Shown in pieces: positions 37,505 to 46,873 of a stretch of DNA of 64,000 nt. Under the pieces are notes generated by a model that ran no database searches, was not told the origin of the DNA, and saw nothing but the letters and a program-made list of their open reading frames with translations. Source of the stretch: Pseudomonadales bacterium (GTDB lineage: Bacteria; Pseudomonadota; Gammaproteobacteria; Pseudomonadales; UBA5518); NCBI GenBank assembly GCA_024234165.1, contig JACKOP010000001.1, positions 496,001-560,000 of the forward strand, given 5' to 3'. Position 1 is the first letter of the stretch; every line of letters begins with the position of its first letter. A program made the translations under genes and the position numbers.

Positions 37505-38723
37505 GGAAAAACAGATTTATTCGACACTCGAGCAGCACGCGCGAGCGTTGGATCATCGATAATACGCACATCACGCAGCAGCACGGTGTTCTCCCTCATG
37601 AAGCAGATCAGTTTCTCGGATCCCGAGTTCGCAGCGAAGAAAGTCACGCGCCGTGAACGCTTTCTGCGGTGCCGTGGCTTGTGCTGGTTGCACTCATCGA
37701 GCCGTACTACCCGAAGAGCGGAGAGCGTGGACGCCCTCCGATCGGACTCGAGCGCATGCTGCGCATGTATGTGGCTCAGAACGCCCCAGGGCTGTCCGAC
37801 GAAGGTATCGAGGACGCCATGTACGACAGTGGTTCGGTACGACACTTCGTGGGCGTGGACCTCGCGATCGAGTCGGCTCCTGGATGCCACGACGCTGCTC
37901 AAGTTCCGCCGCCTGCTCGAAGCGCATGGGCTGACCCGCAAACTCTTTGGCGCGATCAACGCTCAACTCGAGTCTGTCGGATTGCTGCTGCGTCAGGGGC
38001 TCCATCGTCGATGCCACGCTGATCGCGGCTGCCCCTTCGACGAAGAACCGCTCCAGATCGCGTGACCCCGAGATGCATCAATCGAAGAAAGGAAACCCGT
38101 GGCATTTCGGCATGAAAGCCCCTGTGAGCGTCGATGCGGACTCTGGCGGGTGCACACGGTGGTGGGCACGGCAGGAACGTGTCCGATGTCACCGTGACCG
38201 AGCAGTTGCTGCATGGCGAGGAAGAAGTCGTGTTCGCCGATGCGGGCTACACCGGTGCGCCCAAGCGTGACGGGTTGACCAACAAGGAAGTCGAATGGCA
38301 GATCGCCGCCAAGCGTGGTTCGATCAAGAAGCTGCCCGAAGGAAGCCCCTATCGCATGGCCCTCGAGGCATTGGAGAAGGCCAAGGCCAGCATGCGTGCG
38401 AAGGTGGAGCATCCGTTCTGCATGGTGAAGAACCTGTTCCGTCACCGCAAGGTGCGTTACAAGAGATTGGCGAAGAACGAAGCGCAGCTCTTCACGCTGT
38501 TCGGGTTGGCGAATCTGATGCTGGCTCGCAGGCATTTTGCGGGCGTATACGGAGAGGTACGTCTTGAAAACGGGAAATCGGGAGAAAACCTCCCGATTTG
38601 AGGTGAAAATGGGCTGATTTCGTCAGTTTCAGGTGAAGAAACGGCAGCCAGCGCAAAAATTCGCGTTGATGGCAATAGTTTTCGCTTTGAGTCGACGGAT
38701 TTCATGGATAGATCAGCGCTTCC
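37505..38723 (+). mobile_element. IS5-family element, copy B, decayed
   Basis: This 1219-bp copy lies in tandem after copy A, between CTAG at 37501-37504 and CTAG at 38724-38727. It ends 19 bp from the stop codon of the TonB receptor gene. It is closer in sequence to copies C and D than to its neighbour A. Confidence 0.88.
37598..38575 (+). pseudogene. IS5-family transposase, multiple frameshifts (copy B)
   Basis: Compared with copy C, this gene has lost three A residues near 37640, about 20 bp near 37666, and carries further indels near 37881, 37998, 38147, 38175 and 38550. The frame is therefore broken many times. Recognisable pieces are MKQISFSDPEFAAKKVTRRE, LVLVALIEPYYPKSGERGRP and, near the end, VTVTEQLLHGEEEVVFADAG. 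Confidence 0.88.
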
Positions 38724-38742
38724 CTAGCATCTATACGCTAAA

Positions 38743-41070
38743 CTACATTGCCAAACGCAACCCAATCCAGGCTGCTCGCGGAGCGCCAACACCGATGAAC
38801 CGGGCGTTTTTGTTTTCTTTCAACCCCAGTCTTTGTAATACTTCACCGGTTTCGGCCCAGGCACCGAAGTTGGCGTAATCGCGGTCGAATAAGTTGTTGA
38901 TTCGACCGAAGAAGACTACATGTTTGTTGAAGCGGAATTCGCTGCGTAGATTGAAAATGACGAAAGCTGGGATCTTGGGGGTCAGGTTGGCTTCGTCGCC
39001 ACGCAAGTATTGCGAACTGTTGTAGTTGATGTCGAATCCAAATGTCCATTTTGGAGCAATATCATAGTCCGCGCTGAACTTGGCCTGATGCGCGGGGATA
39101 CTAGGAATTTTGCTGCCGGGGCGAACTTGCGTGACGCCATCCACCGCATTAGGGTGAGCACTGTTCGGACTGCCAAAGGTGGATTGGTAAGTGGCATCGA
39201 TGAAGGTATAATTGGCCGTCCAGCGCATGCGATCATCGAAAAACAAACCTGATAGACCCGCTTCCACGCCCTGACGCTGGGTTTTACCGACATTTTCGAA
39301 ATACCCCATGCCGTTGACGGCACCGTTACCCTGCCAAAGAATGTCGTTTTTGTTGATGGCATGAAAAAAACCGGCGTTCCAATGTATGCGACCAAACGGT
39401 AGGTGTTTCAAATAGCCGCGAAAACCCGCTTCCCAGCTATTGACTACTACCTGTTCCAATGGTGGATCGGCCACGAAGGCATTCGGTAGTTTACAAGGAT
39501 TGTTTGAGTCCGCACAGCTCAACTCCATTGGGGTCGGTACCCTAGACGATTCACTATAGTTACCATAAAACGTCAGCTCAGGCATGAACGCATAGATCAA
39601 ACCAGCAGCCAGATTGATACGGTTGAAGGTGTGATAGCCAGTCAGATTCTCATCTGGATCGTCGCCCGGAAATTGATCTTTCAACTCCAGATGCGTTATG
39701 TTGTAGCGACCAGAAGCGGTCACATCCAATTTATTGGTTACGGATAGGTTCTCGATCAGGAATACGCCGTAATTATTGGTCTCGGTATTCAAACGTACTC
39801 GAGATTCCTGCAGTAACACGCCGCCCGCTCTGACACCGCGATCACTAGTCAAGTTACCCAGCTCGGTATCGGCACGATAATGTGTCGTACTGTAATCATA
39901 ACTGATCCCGCCGATCAACCGGTTGTTCATTTCCAAAATCTTGTGATGAAAAACGTTTTGCAACACAAAACCGAAGGATTGTTGCTTGGTTTCCGACGTG
40001 TTGATGGAGCCGCCTTCCAATGACTCGTCTTCTAACACCCAATTACCGTCCGTCGCCACCAAAGGCTCGTCACCTTCACACAAAAATTCGATTCGATCGA
40101 TCTCGCAACCATCAAATTCGCTGCCATCGCCGTTATAGGTACTGATCTTATTGCGACGGTAATAGGCCATGCCGGACAACTGGCTCTGATCGTTTAACCA
40201 GGTATCGCCGTCCATCGACACCATGAACAAATGGTTACGCGTCAGATCGGGATGGGTAAAGACCTTGTTCCGACCGAAGGCCAGCAACTCTTCGGGAATT
40301 GCGCCATTACCGCGCAATTCGTTTTCGGTGCCGGCGAAATTCAAATCCAGGCTGGATTGACGACCACGCCAGCTCAAAGTACCGAACCCGCTCTTGACCT
40401 CGCTACGCGAATGATCGCGCCAACCTTCCTCGAACCAATCATTGAAGTCAGCAAAGTAGCCCCAGGTGCCATTATTCCAGCCACTGCTTAGTTCTTCCGA
40501 ATGCCTGTCCCAGGAACCGCCCTGTAGTTCTATTTGATGTTTGGGCGACGAAAAGCCAGTCTTGGTATTAATGGTGATAGCTCCACCCAAGGCGTTCAAA
40601 CCGAAGGCTGGGTTGGAAGCGGGCTGCAGGGTCATGTTCTCGATGGCACCCTGTGGAATCAAATCCCAGTTGATCATGTCGCCAAAAGGCTCGTTGAAAC
40701 GAACGCCGTTCACATAGACAGCCATACCTGCCGGCAAGCCCATCAGCGACGACGCGCTGAAGCCGCGATATTGAATATCCGGCTGCAAGGGATTGTTTTG
40801 CGCATCGTTGATATTTACGCTACCCATGTAGCGATTCATGTAGTCTGCCAGCGATATTGCCTGTGACCGTTGCAGCCCTTCGGTCGTGGTAGTTTGCACA
40901 TTAGCGGGAATTTTGTTGATATTTACACTGCTGGATTGTAACGGTGATACCGTCACTACTTCGATATCCTCCAATGACTCAGCATTACTGATCACTTCTT
41001 TCGCGATGGTTTCCGGCTGCGGCAATATTACAAACCAGGTTAACAATCCGAAGGCAAATTTCTTCATCAA
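38743..41070 (-). CDS. TonB-dependent receptor of lower GC, probably acquired
   Basis: This 775-residue outer-membrane receptor has a signal peptide (KKFAFGLLTWFVILPQPETIA), a TonB-box-like segment (LEDIEVVTVSP), a plug (GLQRSQAISLADYMNRYMGS, VYVNGVRFNEPFGD, NPAFGLNALGGAI) and a long barrel ending APRAAWIGLRLAM. Codon use and GC differ strongly from the receptor at 20605-23124. The substrate is unknown. Upstream it is joined to a relic IS end (41071-41200), which may now supply its promoter; downstream it meets IS5 copy B. Confidence 0.9.
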   Translation of the reverse strand: MMKKFAFGLLTWFVILPQPETIAKEVISNAESLEDIEVVTVSPLQSSSVNINKIPANVQTTTTEGLQRSQAISLADYMNRYMGSVNINDAQNNPLQPDIQYRGFSASSLMGLPAGMAVYVNGVRFNEPFGDMINWDLIPQGAIENMTLQPASNPAFGLNALGGAITINTKTGFSSPKHQIELQGGSWDRHSEELSSGWNNGTWGYFADFNDWFEEGWRDHSRSEVKSGFGTLSWRGRQSSLDLNFAGTENELRGNGAIPEELLAFGRNKVFTHPDLTRNHLFMVSMDGDTWLNDQSQLSGMAYYRRNKISTYNGDGSEFDGCEIDRIEFLCEGDEPLVATDGNWVLEDESLEGGSINTSETKQQSFGFVLQNVFHHKILEMNNRLIGGISYDYSTTHYRADTELGNLTSDRGVRAGGVLLQESRVRLNTETNNYGVFLIENLSVTNKLDVTASGRYNITHLELKDQFPGDDPDENLTGYHTFNRINLAAGLIYAFMPELTFYGNYSESSRVPTPMELSCADSNNPCKLPNAFVADPPLEQVVVNSWEAGFRGYLKHLPFGRIHWNAGFFHAINKNDILWQGNGAVNGMGYFENVGKTQRQGVEAGLSGLFFDDRMRWTANYTFIDATYQSTFGSPNSAHPNAVDGVTQVRPGSKIPSIPAHQAKFSADYDIAPKWTFGFDINYNSSQYLRGDEANLTPKIPAFVIFNLRSEFRFNKHVVFFGRINNLFDRDYANFGAWAETGEVLQRLGLKENKNARFIGVGAPRAAWIGLRLAM

Positions 41071-41200
41071 AACCTCTTGTAAAACGCATGAGGTAGCGTG
41101 GTTTTTTGTAAAGGCGTGCGAGAAGGAAAGGAGCGTGGGCGACCATTTCTAACATGGCGCATTTGTGCAAGTTGGTGGCGATATAAACGCATCCCACGGC
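41071..41200 (+). repeat. Relic of the N-terminal end of the decayed DDE element
   Basis: CTCTTG(T)AAAACGCATGAGG and the following stretch GTAGCGTGG, TTTTTTG, then a segment ending CCATTTCT, match the reverse strand of 55330-55450, the 5' end of the decayed element nested in the IS110 copy. No coding part remains here. After it, 41201-41432 holds nothing I recognise except a short hairpin (GAGGCCG / CGGCCTC, 41299-41316). Confidence 0.6.
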
Positions 41201-41432
41201 TGGCACATGCCGAGACAGCGGACACTCATCGGGCGGGCTTCTCGTGAAGGCGGTTTGAAAAACGGGAGAAACGAACGCAAAAAACCCGATATCCCGAGGC
41301 CGAAATCGGCCTCTCGAATCGCGCTGGATGACGACTCAACCACCGATAGCGAGGGTGAGTTGTTCAAAAATATCCTCCGCCGAAGAATTGTGGGTAGGTA
41401 ACACGGATTCAGGCGACCCAGCGCCATATCAT

Positions 41433-41637
41433 TGTCTTGTCTTCCAGTTCCACTGGACCCGCTTGACCCGGTTTTGTGAGAGATCAAACCGGGCCGTGTC
41501 GGTCATGTCCGGCGGCATAGTCGCCATCTCGCATTGATGCCGAACCCATGGCGATACTCCTCCAACACCACTTCGTTGAAGCAGAGCATCGCGACGGTTC
41601 AGACGGGATAACAGAACGGTGTGGTTTGGACGGTTAC
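41433..41637 (+). repeat. Joined relics: IS3-family end and IS66 tnpA leader
   Basis: From 41433 (TGTCTTG) to about 41536 the sequence follows the left end of the IS3 element at 52095-52198. It then jumps to the start of an IS66 tnpA gene and its leader, and ends at the IS66 terminus (GGTTTGGACGGTTAC, 41637). That terminus helps define the true IS66 end. No complete gene is present. Confidence 0.7.
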
Positions 41638-41689
41638 AGGAGTTAGCCATGAACCTGATCGCTCGGAAACAATGGGGTTGAGGGATCAC

Positions 41690-41728
41690 TTACAAATCTG
41701 ATGCTTGCCCGCAGGCATTTTGCAGGAT
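41690..41728 (+). pseudogene. 39-bp scrap of an IS5 transposase end
   Basis: This short stretch translates NLMLARRHFAG, identical to the C-terminus of the IS5 transposases in this window. It lies directly next to the stop codon of the quinohaemoprotein gene, showing that a former IS5 copy ended here. Confidence 0.65.
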
Positions 41729-41731
41729 CGT

Positions 41732-43612
41732 CTACTTACCGTCCACCGCGAACACCAGCAATGCGTTGCCCGGCTTGCCCCAGAACGGTGCGTAGCCGGA
41801 ATTGACGAACAGTCTGCCGTCGGCAAGCACCACGCCGCCCTGCGCCAGCGAACCGCCGCGCGCAATGGTACCGTTGACGGCCGGGTAGTTGCCGTACGTG
41901 TCCACATCCCAGAGGATGCGGCCACTGGTAGTATCCCACGCACGCAGGTGCGCATCCAGCGATCCTGCGAACACCACCCCCGGGATCACAGTGACCGCCT
42001 GCATGAAGCCTCCGGCGCACTTGTCCTCACCCCAACTGCACGCGGCCGAACCGGGTTGTACGGTATTCCACACAATTTCGCCGCTCGCAATGTCGATGGC
42101 TGCGATGCCATTCGGCCCAGCATCGGGCGTAGGCACGAGATCGCCAGTGTAGGCGGCGTACACACGTGATGTGTCGGCCGCAGAACCCCACACCAGACCA
42201 CCGATCGGAGAGGACTGACCCAGTTTGTGGCTCCACAGCACCGCGCCCGCGCGGTCCGCATCGAGCGCCCACAGCACGCCGGACTTCTGCGGTGCAAGCA
42301 ACACACGGCGGCCGTTGGGCAGCACGCGCAAGATCGGCGGTGCTCCGAAATCCCAATCCCCGCCGAGCGGATCTGGGCAGTTGTGGCCGTCACCTCCGTG
42401 GGTGCCCACACCGCAGCCGCCGATGAAGTTGTCCTTCGACGTGAGTTGTCGGATCCACTTGCGCGCGCCGCTGGAGAGATCGAAGGCGACCACCGCATCG
42501 GTACCTTCGGCGTCGGCATTCGTGTAAGAATTGCCGGTGGCAACGAACACCTCACCGTGTGCGGCATCGATGGTTGGTGGCGACCAGATCGCGCCGCCGG
42601 CGGGTCCAAACCGCGCCTTGCCGGGTTGCGGATTGGGGAACGGCCGCGGCTCGTCAACGACGTAACTCTTCCAGAGCAGTCGACCTGTGCGGGCATCGAG
42701 GGCGCTGAGGCTGCCGCGGAAGGTGCAGCAGGGATAATCTTCCTGCATCGCCAGCCCTTCCTCGCTCGAAGATGCCGTCACATACAGCCGTCCGTCATGA
42801 AACACTGGACTGCCGGTCAGTCGAGTAGCGACGTGGGCATCGATCTTGAACTCCCACCGGTGCTCGCCAGTGCGTGCATCGAGCGCGTGCATTATGCCAG
42901 CGTCGTCACCGATGAAAGCGGTGAACTCTCCGGGGGTCGTCTCGGCGACGACCACGCCGGCGCGGGCCGAACGGCCGAGATCCCGATGCCAGTACATGCA
43001 CCCGGTGGCTGCATCAAGCGCCAACACCATACCCGTGTGCGTAGACACGAACACCCTGCCCGCCGCAATTGCTGGTTGCCCATAGACCGTATCGCCGGGA
43101 TAGGCGAAGGCCCACACGAGCGCGAGCCGTGGCACCTCGGTAGCCTTCAGGCCGGATGTCGGATGGTAGCGCCCGTTGTCAGGGCGGTAGCCCCAGTTGC
43201 GCCAGTCGTCTGGCTGCAGCACGAAGGGCGGGTTTCTCGCGGCGCAGAGGTTTACCACCGGGTCCGCCGCTGGCGCCGATTCGATCTTGCCGGTCAGGAA
43301 CAGCGCCAGCGACTGGCGGTCCGTCAGCGATAGCCCCTGACCCTGCTGCATCATCACGCCGCCGTCCAGCGCGTTGATCACGGTCTCGGGTGAGCGTCCC
43401 GCGAGTTGCAGACGCGTGGGGACGCGCTCTGCGGGTTTATCGTGACACTGTGCACAGCGTGCAGCATAAAGTGCGCCGCCGTGCTCCGTATCAGGCGTAG
43501 GATTCAGCGCGTGCACTGATGCGGCAAACAACCCGAACAGGAGTGCAGCGACTGCGCAGCTTTGAAGCCGTGATCGGCGATCACGCAGGCGGTGCCGTGC
43601 GAAAGAGCTCAT
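41732..43612 (-). CDS. Quinohaemoprotein: cytochrome c domain plus PQQ beta-propeller
   Basis: This 626-residue protein has a signal peptide (CAVAALLFGLFAASVHA), an N-terminal cytochrome c domain with the haem motif CAQCH and a likely Met ligand in GGVMMQQGQGL, then an eight-bladed PQQ propeller (LDAATGCMYWHRDLG, LDARTGRLLWKSYVV, IASGEIVWNT). The order (haem first, PQQ second) is that of polyvinyl-alcohol dehydrogenases, not of classic alcohol dehydrogenases, where haem is C-terminal. It should oxidise an alcohol in the periplasm. The ATG at 43612 overlaps the GST stop (ATGA). Confidence 0.85.
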   Translation of the reverse strand: MSSFARHRLRDRRSRLQSCAVAALLFGLFAASVHALNPTPDTEHGGALYAARCAQCHDKPAERVPTRLQLAGRSPETVINALDGGVMMQQGQGLSLTDRQSLALFLTGKIESAPAADPVVNLCAARNPPFVLQPDDWRNWGYRPDNGRYHPTSGLKATEVPRLALVWAFAYPGDTVYGQPAIAAGRVFVSTHTGMVLALDAATGCMYWHRDLGRSARAGVVVAETTPGEFTAFIGDDAGIMHALDARTGEHRWEFKIDAHVATRLTGSPVFHDGRLYVTASSSEEGLAMQEDYPCCTFRGSLSALDARTGRLLWKSYVVDEPRPFPNPQPGKARFGPAGGAIWSPPTIDAAHGEVFVATGNSYTNADAEGTDAVVAFDLSSGARKWIRQLTSKDNFIGGCGVGTHGGDGHNCPDPLGGDWDFGAPPILRVLPNGRRVLLAPQKSGVLWALDADRAGAVLWSHKLGQSSPIGGLVWGSAADTSRVYAAYTGDLVPTPDAGPNGIAAIDIASGEIVWNTVQPGSAACSWGEDKCAGGFMQAVTVIPGVVFAGSLDAHLRAWDTTSGRILWDVDTYGNYPAVNGTIARGGSLAQGGVVLADGRLFVNSGYAPFWGKPGNALLVFAVDGK

Positions 43613-44214
43613 GCTAGGCCTTCCTCGCGCAGCGCCTGCTGTACCGCAGGCCGTGCGCCGATGCTTGTCTGGTACGTTTGTAGCGTTGGCCAGCAACCGA
43701 GATCCAATCCGCCGTAATCGCACCAGCCGAGCATCGTGAACAAGTAGCAATCGGCCAGCGTGAAGGTGTTGCCGCTCAGGAAAGGAGACTGTTCGAGCGC
43801 TGCAGTGATGTGCGCGAAGTGCTTGCCGATCTGGGCGCGAACCGTGTCCTTGAACGCATCTGGTGCCGCCGGATTCATCAGTACGCTGAAGGACTTGTGC
43901 ACGTCGGATGCGAGGTAGTTCAACCACTCAAGGACGCGGTAGTGCGCCAGCGTGTGCCCGACGGGAAGCAGCGGTGATGCGGGAGAGCGATCCACGATGT
44001 ACTGCATGATCACTGCAGCCTCGGTGATCACAGAGCCGTCGTCAAGTTGCAGCGCCGGTAGCGCACCCTTCGGGTTGAGCGCCAGATAGTCCTCGCCGTA
44101 TTCGGTCTTCTTGGTGAACAAGTCGGTGCGCACCAGTTCGCAGGTCATTCCAGTCTCGCATACCGCGATGTGGGGGGCGAGCGAACACGAGCCGGGGTAC
44201 CAGTAGAGTTTCAT
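43609..44214 (-). CDS. Glutathione S-transferase
   Basis: This 201-residue protein has a thioredoxin-like N-terminal domain (MKLYWYPGSCSLAPHIAVCE, LNPKGALPALQLDDGSVITE) and a helical C-terminal domain (SPFLSGNTFTLADCYLFTML). The SCSLAPHIA active-site segment is that of beta-class GSTs, which often act in xenobiotic degradation. GAGGAAAG precedes the ATG at 44214. It is translated together with the quinohaemoprotein that follows. Confidence 0.9.
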   Translation of the reverse strand: MKLYWYPGSCSLAPHIAVCETGMTCELVRTDLFTKKTEYGEDYLALNPKGALPALQLDDGSVITEAAVIMQYIVDRSPASPLLPVGHTLAHYRVLEWLNYLASDVHKSFSVLMNPAAPDAFKDTVRAQIGKHFAHITAALEQSPFLSGNTFTLADCYLFTMLGWCDYGGLDLGCWPTLQTYQTSIGARPAVQQALREEGLA

Positions 44215-44399
44215 GGAACGACTTTCCTCAAAGGTAAAAAAGATAAGTAGTTGGCCCTGCAAAATTCCTCACACGTCCGTTGTCCGTTTTTCAGCCCAAC
44301 GCGGATAGCGTAGCAAGGGTGTTGATCCGCACGTTGTCTGCAAGATCAGCATCCTAAACATGCCCATCAGGCTGTTTACCACCCGAAGCGCCGCCAACC

Positions 44400-44796
44400 A
44401 CCAGACGTAAAAAAGCCGTTTGATGAGCTCGCCCCACTGGTACAAATCTTGTGGCTTCTTCGGGTTCGGCACGTCACATCGTACTTCGCTTTGAGCGATC
44501 GCTCGAAAGCGCAGTGTCCGGCCGGGATCTGCATCAGCAGATCCTCAGGCAAGTGCTGTTCGAGCACCGCAGCGGGTAGCATCAGATCGATCTCGAAGGC
44601 CTAGCCGCCGATGTATTGGCGCAACCAGCGGATGTCGGCCGCGATCTGCTCGGGCGTGTGCATCGCCACGCCGAGCACTGCGAAGCCACCCGCGTTGATG
44701 TCCGCTGCAGCCAGTCCTTGCAATGCATAACGCCACCACCGGGTATTCGATTCCGAGTCGCTCCCACAGTACCGTGTGCAATGGGGACTGCTTCAT
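44400..44796 (-). pseudogene. Nitronate monooxygenase remnant
   Basis: Read on the minus strand in pieces: MKQSPLHTVLWERLGIEYPV, then in another frame AADINAGGFAVLGVAMHTPE, QIAADIRWLRQYIGG, an in-frame TAG, then FEIDLMLPAAVLEQHLPEDL, and finally the C-terminal AGHCAFERSLKAKYDV and PNPKKPQDLYQWG. These are the start and the end of a nitronate monooxygenase (2-nitropropane dioxygenase); the central domain is deleted. IS5 copy C begins 16 bp upstream. The remaining part of the gap (44215-44399) holds nothing recognisable. Confidence 0.75.
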
Positions 44797-44811
44797 GGTC
44801 GCGATCTCTAG

Positions 44812-46050
44812 GGAGAAACAGATTTATTCGACACTCGAGCAGCACGCGCGAGCGTTGGATCATCGATAATACGCACATCACGCAGCAGCACGGTGTTCTC
44901 CCTCATGAAGCAGATCAGTTTCTCGGATGCAGAGTTCGCGGCGAAGAAAAAAGTCACGCGCCGTGAACGCTTTCTGACGGAGCTTGATCGCCTGGTGCCG
45001 TGGCGTGTGCTGGTTGCACTCATCGAGCCGTACTACCCGAAGAGCGGAGAGCGTGGACGCCCTCCGATCGGACTCGAGCGCATGCTGCGCATGTATGTGG
45101 CTCAGAACGCCCTGGGGCTGTCCGACGAAGGTATCGAGGACGCCATGTACGACAGTGGTTCGGTACGACACTTCGTGGGCGTGGACCTCGCGATCGAGTC
45201 GGCTCCCGATGCCACGACGCTGCTCAAGTTCCGCCGCCTGCTCGAAGCGCATGGGCTGACCCGCAAACTCTTTGGCGCGATCAACGCTCAACTCGAGTCT
45301 GTCGGATTGCTGCTGCGTCAGGGCTCCATCGTCGATGCCACGCTGATCGCGGCTGCCCCTTCGACGAAGAACCGCTCCAGATCGCGTGACCCCGAGATGC
45401 ATCAATCGAAGAAAGGAAACCCGTGGCATTTCGGCATGAAAGCCCCTGTGAGCGTCGATGCGGACTCTGGCCTGGTGCACACGGTGGTGGGCACGGCAGG
45501 AAACGTGTCCGATGTCACCGTGACCGAGCAGTTGCTGCATGGCGAGGAAGAAGTCGTGTTCGCCGATGCGGGCTACACCGGTGCGCCCAAGCGTGACGGG
45601 TTGACCAACAAGGAAGTCGAATGGCAGATCGCCGCCAAGCGTGGTTCGATCAAGAAGCTGCCCGAAGGAAGCCCCTATCGCATGGCCCTCGAGGCATTGG
45701 AGAAGGCCAAGGCCAGCATGCGTGCGAAGGTGGAGCATCCGTTCTGCATGGTGAAGAACCTGTTCCGTCACCGCAAGGTGCGTTACAAGGGATTGGCGAA
45801 GAACGAAGCGCAGCTCTTCACGCTGTTCGGGTTGGCGAATCTGATGCTGGCTCGCAGGCATTTTGCGGGCGTATACGGGAGAGGTACGTCTTGAAAACGG
45901 GAAATCGGGAGAAAACCTCCCGATTTGAGGTGAAAATGGGCTGATTTCGTCAGTTTCAGGTGAAGAAACGGCAGCCAGCGCAAAAATTCGCGTTGATGGC
46001 AATAGTTTTCGCTTTGAGTCGACGGATTTCATGGATAGATCAGCGTTTCC
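44812..46050 (+). mobile_element. IS5-family element, copy C, intact
   Basis: This 1239-bp copy starts GGAGAAACAGATTTAT and ends ATAGATCAGCGTTTCC. The left flank is CTAG but the right flank is CTAA, so the expected identical 4-bp duplication is absent. This suggests deletion or recombination between IS copies after insertion. Confidence 0.9.
44905..45894 (+). CDS. IS5-family transposase (copy C)
   Basis: This is an intact 329-residue IS5 transposase, nearly identical to the copy A protein (differences include LTELDRLVPWRVLVALIEPY and GMKAPVSVDADSGLVHTVVG). It serves as the reference for the broken copies B and D. All three regions of the DDE domain are present. Confidence 0.93.
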   Translation: MKQISFSDAEFAAKKKVTRRERFLTELDRLVPWRVLVALIEPYYPKSGERGRPPIGLERMLRMYVAQNALGLSDEGIEDAMYDSGSVRHFVGVDLAIESAPDATTLLKFRRLLEAHGLTRKLFGAINAQLESVGLLLRQGSIVDATLIAAAPSTKNRSRSRDPEMHQSKKGNPWHFGMKAPVSVDADSGLVHTVVGTAGNVSDVTVTEQLLHGEEEVVFADAGYTGAPKRDGLTNKEVEWQIAAKRGSIKKLPEGSPYRMALEALEKAKASMRAKVEHPFCMVKNLFRHRKVRYKGLAKNEAQLFTLFGLANLMLARRHFAGVYGRGTS

Positions 46051-46064
46051 CTAACGCTGCGACA

Positions 46065-46847
46065 TCAGCCGTTGAAACGCGGCGGGCGTTTCTCGATGAA
46101 CGCGCGCGTGGCCTCGGCGAAATCGGGGCCTTTCATCAGCCGCTCCTCAACCTCGGTCTCGCGCCATAATACCTTGTGGCCGTCGGCCTCGCACATGTTG
46201 TCCCACACCAGTTGTTTTGTCGCGATCAGCGACGACACCGGATGTGCTGCGATTTCGGTGGCAAGCGCCACCGCCGCATCCAACAGCTCTTCGTGCGGCA
46301 CCACGTCGGTGACCAGGCCGATACGTTCGGCTTCGCGCGCATCAATGCGCCGCGCTGTGAGCTGCAGCCGCAACGCGTGCGCCAACCCCACCATCTGCAC
46401 CAGCAGCCGACTGCTGCCCATGTCTGGCATCAACCCCATGCGCACGTGACGCTCCTCGAACTGCGCCCGATCAGAGGCGATGCGCACGTCGCACGACAGG
46501 ATCAGCGTGATGCCGCCGCCAACCGCCAACCCATTCACCGCCACCACCACCGGCTTCGATTCGCGCATCATCTCCAGCCAGCGCAGTTGTGAGCGATAAT
46601 TCATCGGCTCGCCGTTCGGCGGTGGTTCGGGATCCTCCCAGTCCTGCACGTCAAGTCCGGCGCAGAACGCGCGTCCCTGTCCGGTCAACACAATCACGCC
46701 GACGCTGCTGTCGCGATTGTAGCGCTCAAACACGTCGTAGAGCTCGTGCACCAGCTGCATGCTCAAGGCATTCAGCCGCTCGGGGCGGTTCAGCGTCACG
46801 ATAGCTACGCGCCCACGTTGTTCAGTCAATATAGTTTGGTATGTCAT
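46065..46847 (-). CDS. Enoyl-CoA hydratase/isomerase family protein
   Basis: This 260-residue crotonase-fold protein contains the oxyanion-hole segments GRAFCAGLDVQDWEDP and VNGLAVGGGITLILSCDVRI and the ERHVRMGLMPDMGSSRLLVQ helix. It acts on acyl-CoA thioesters, probably by hydration in a degradative pathway. GGGAGGG precedes ATG 46847. It follows an SDR gene and a flavoprotein gene on the same strand, likely one transcript, and ends 15 bp from IS5 copy C. Confidence 0.9.
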   Translation of the reverse strand: MTYQTILTEQRGRVAIVTLNRPERLNALSMQLVHELYDVFERYNRDSSVGVIVLTGQGRAFCAGLDVQDWEDPEPPPNGEPMNYRSQLRWLEMMRESKPVVVAVNGLAVGGGITLILSCDVRIASDRAQFEERHVRMGLMPDMGSSRLLVQMVGLAHALRLQLTARRIDAREAERIGLVTDVVPHEELLDAAVALATEIAAHPVSSLIATKQLVWDNMCEADGHKVLWRETEVEERLMKGPDFAEATRAFIEKRPPRFNG

Positions 46848-46873
46848 CGTCCGCCCTCCCGTCGATTCCTTAT

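Noticed and set aside
44269..44399. Small protein gene after the nitronate monooxygenase remnant
   Set aside because: The frame only continues the dead gene's last motif into unmatched sequence; no ribosome site and no family resemblance.
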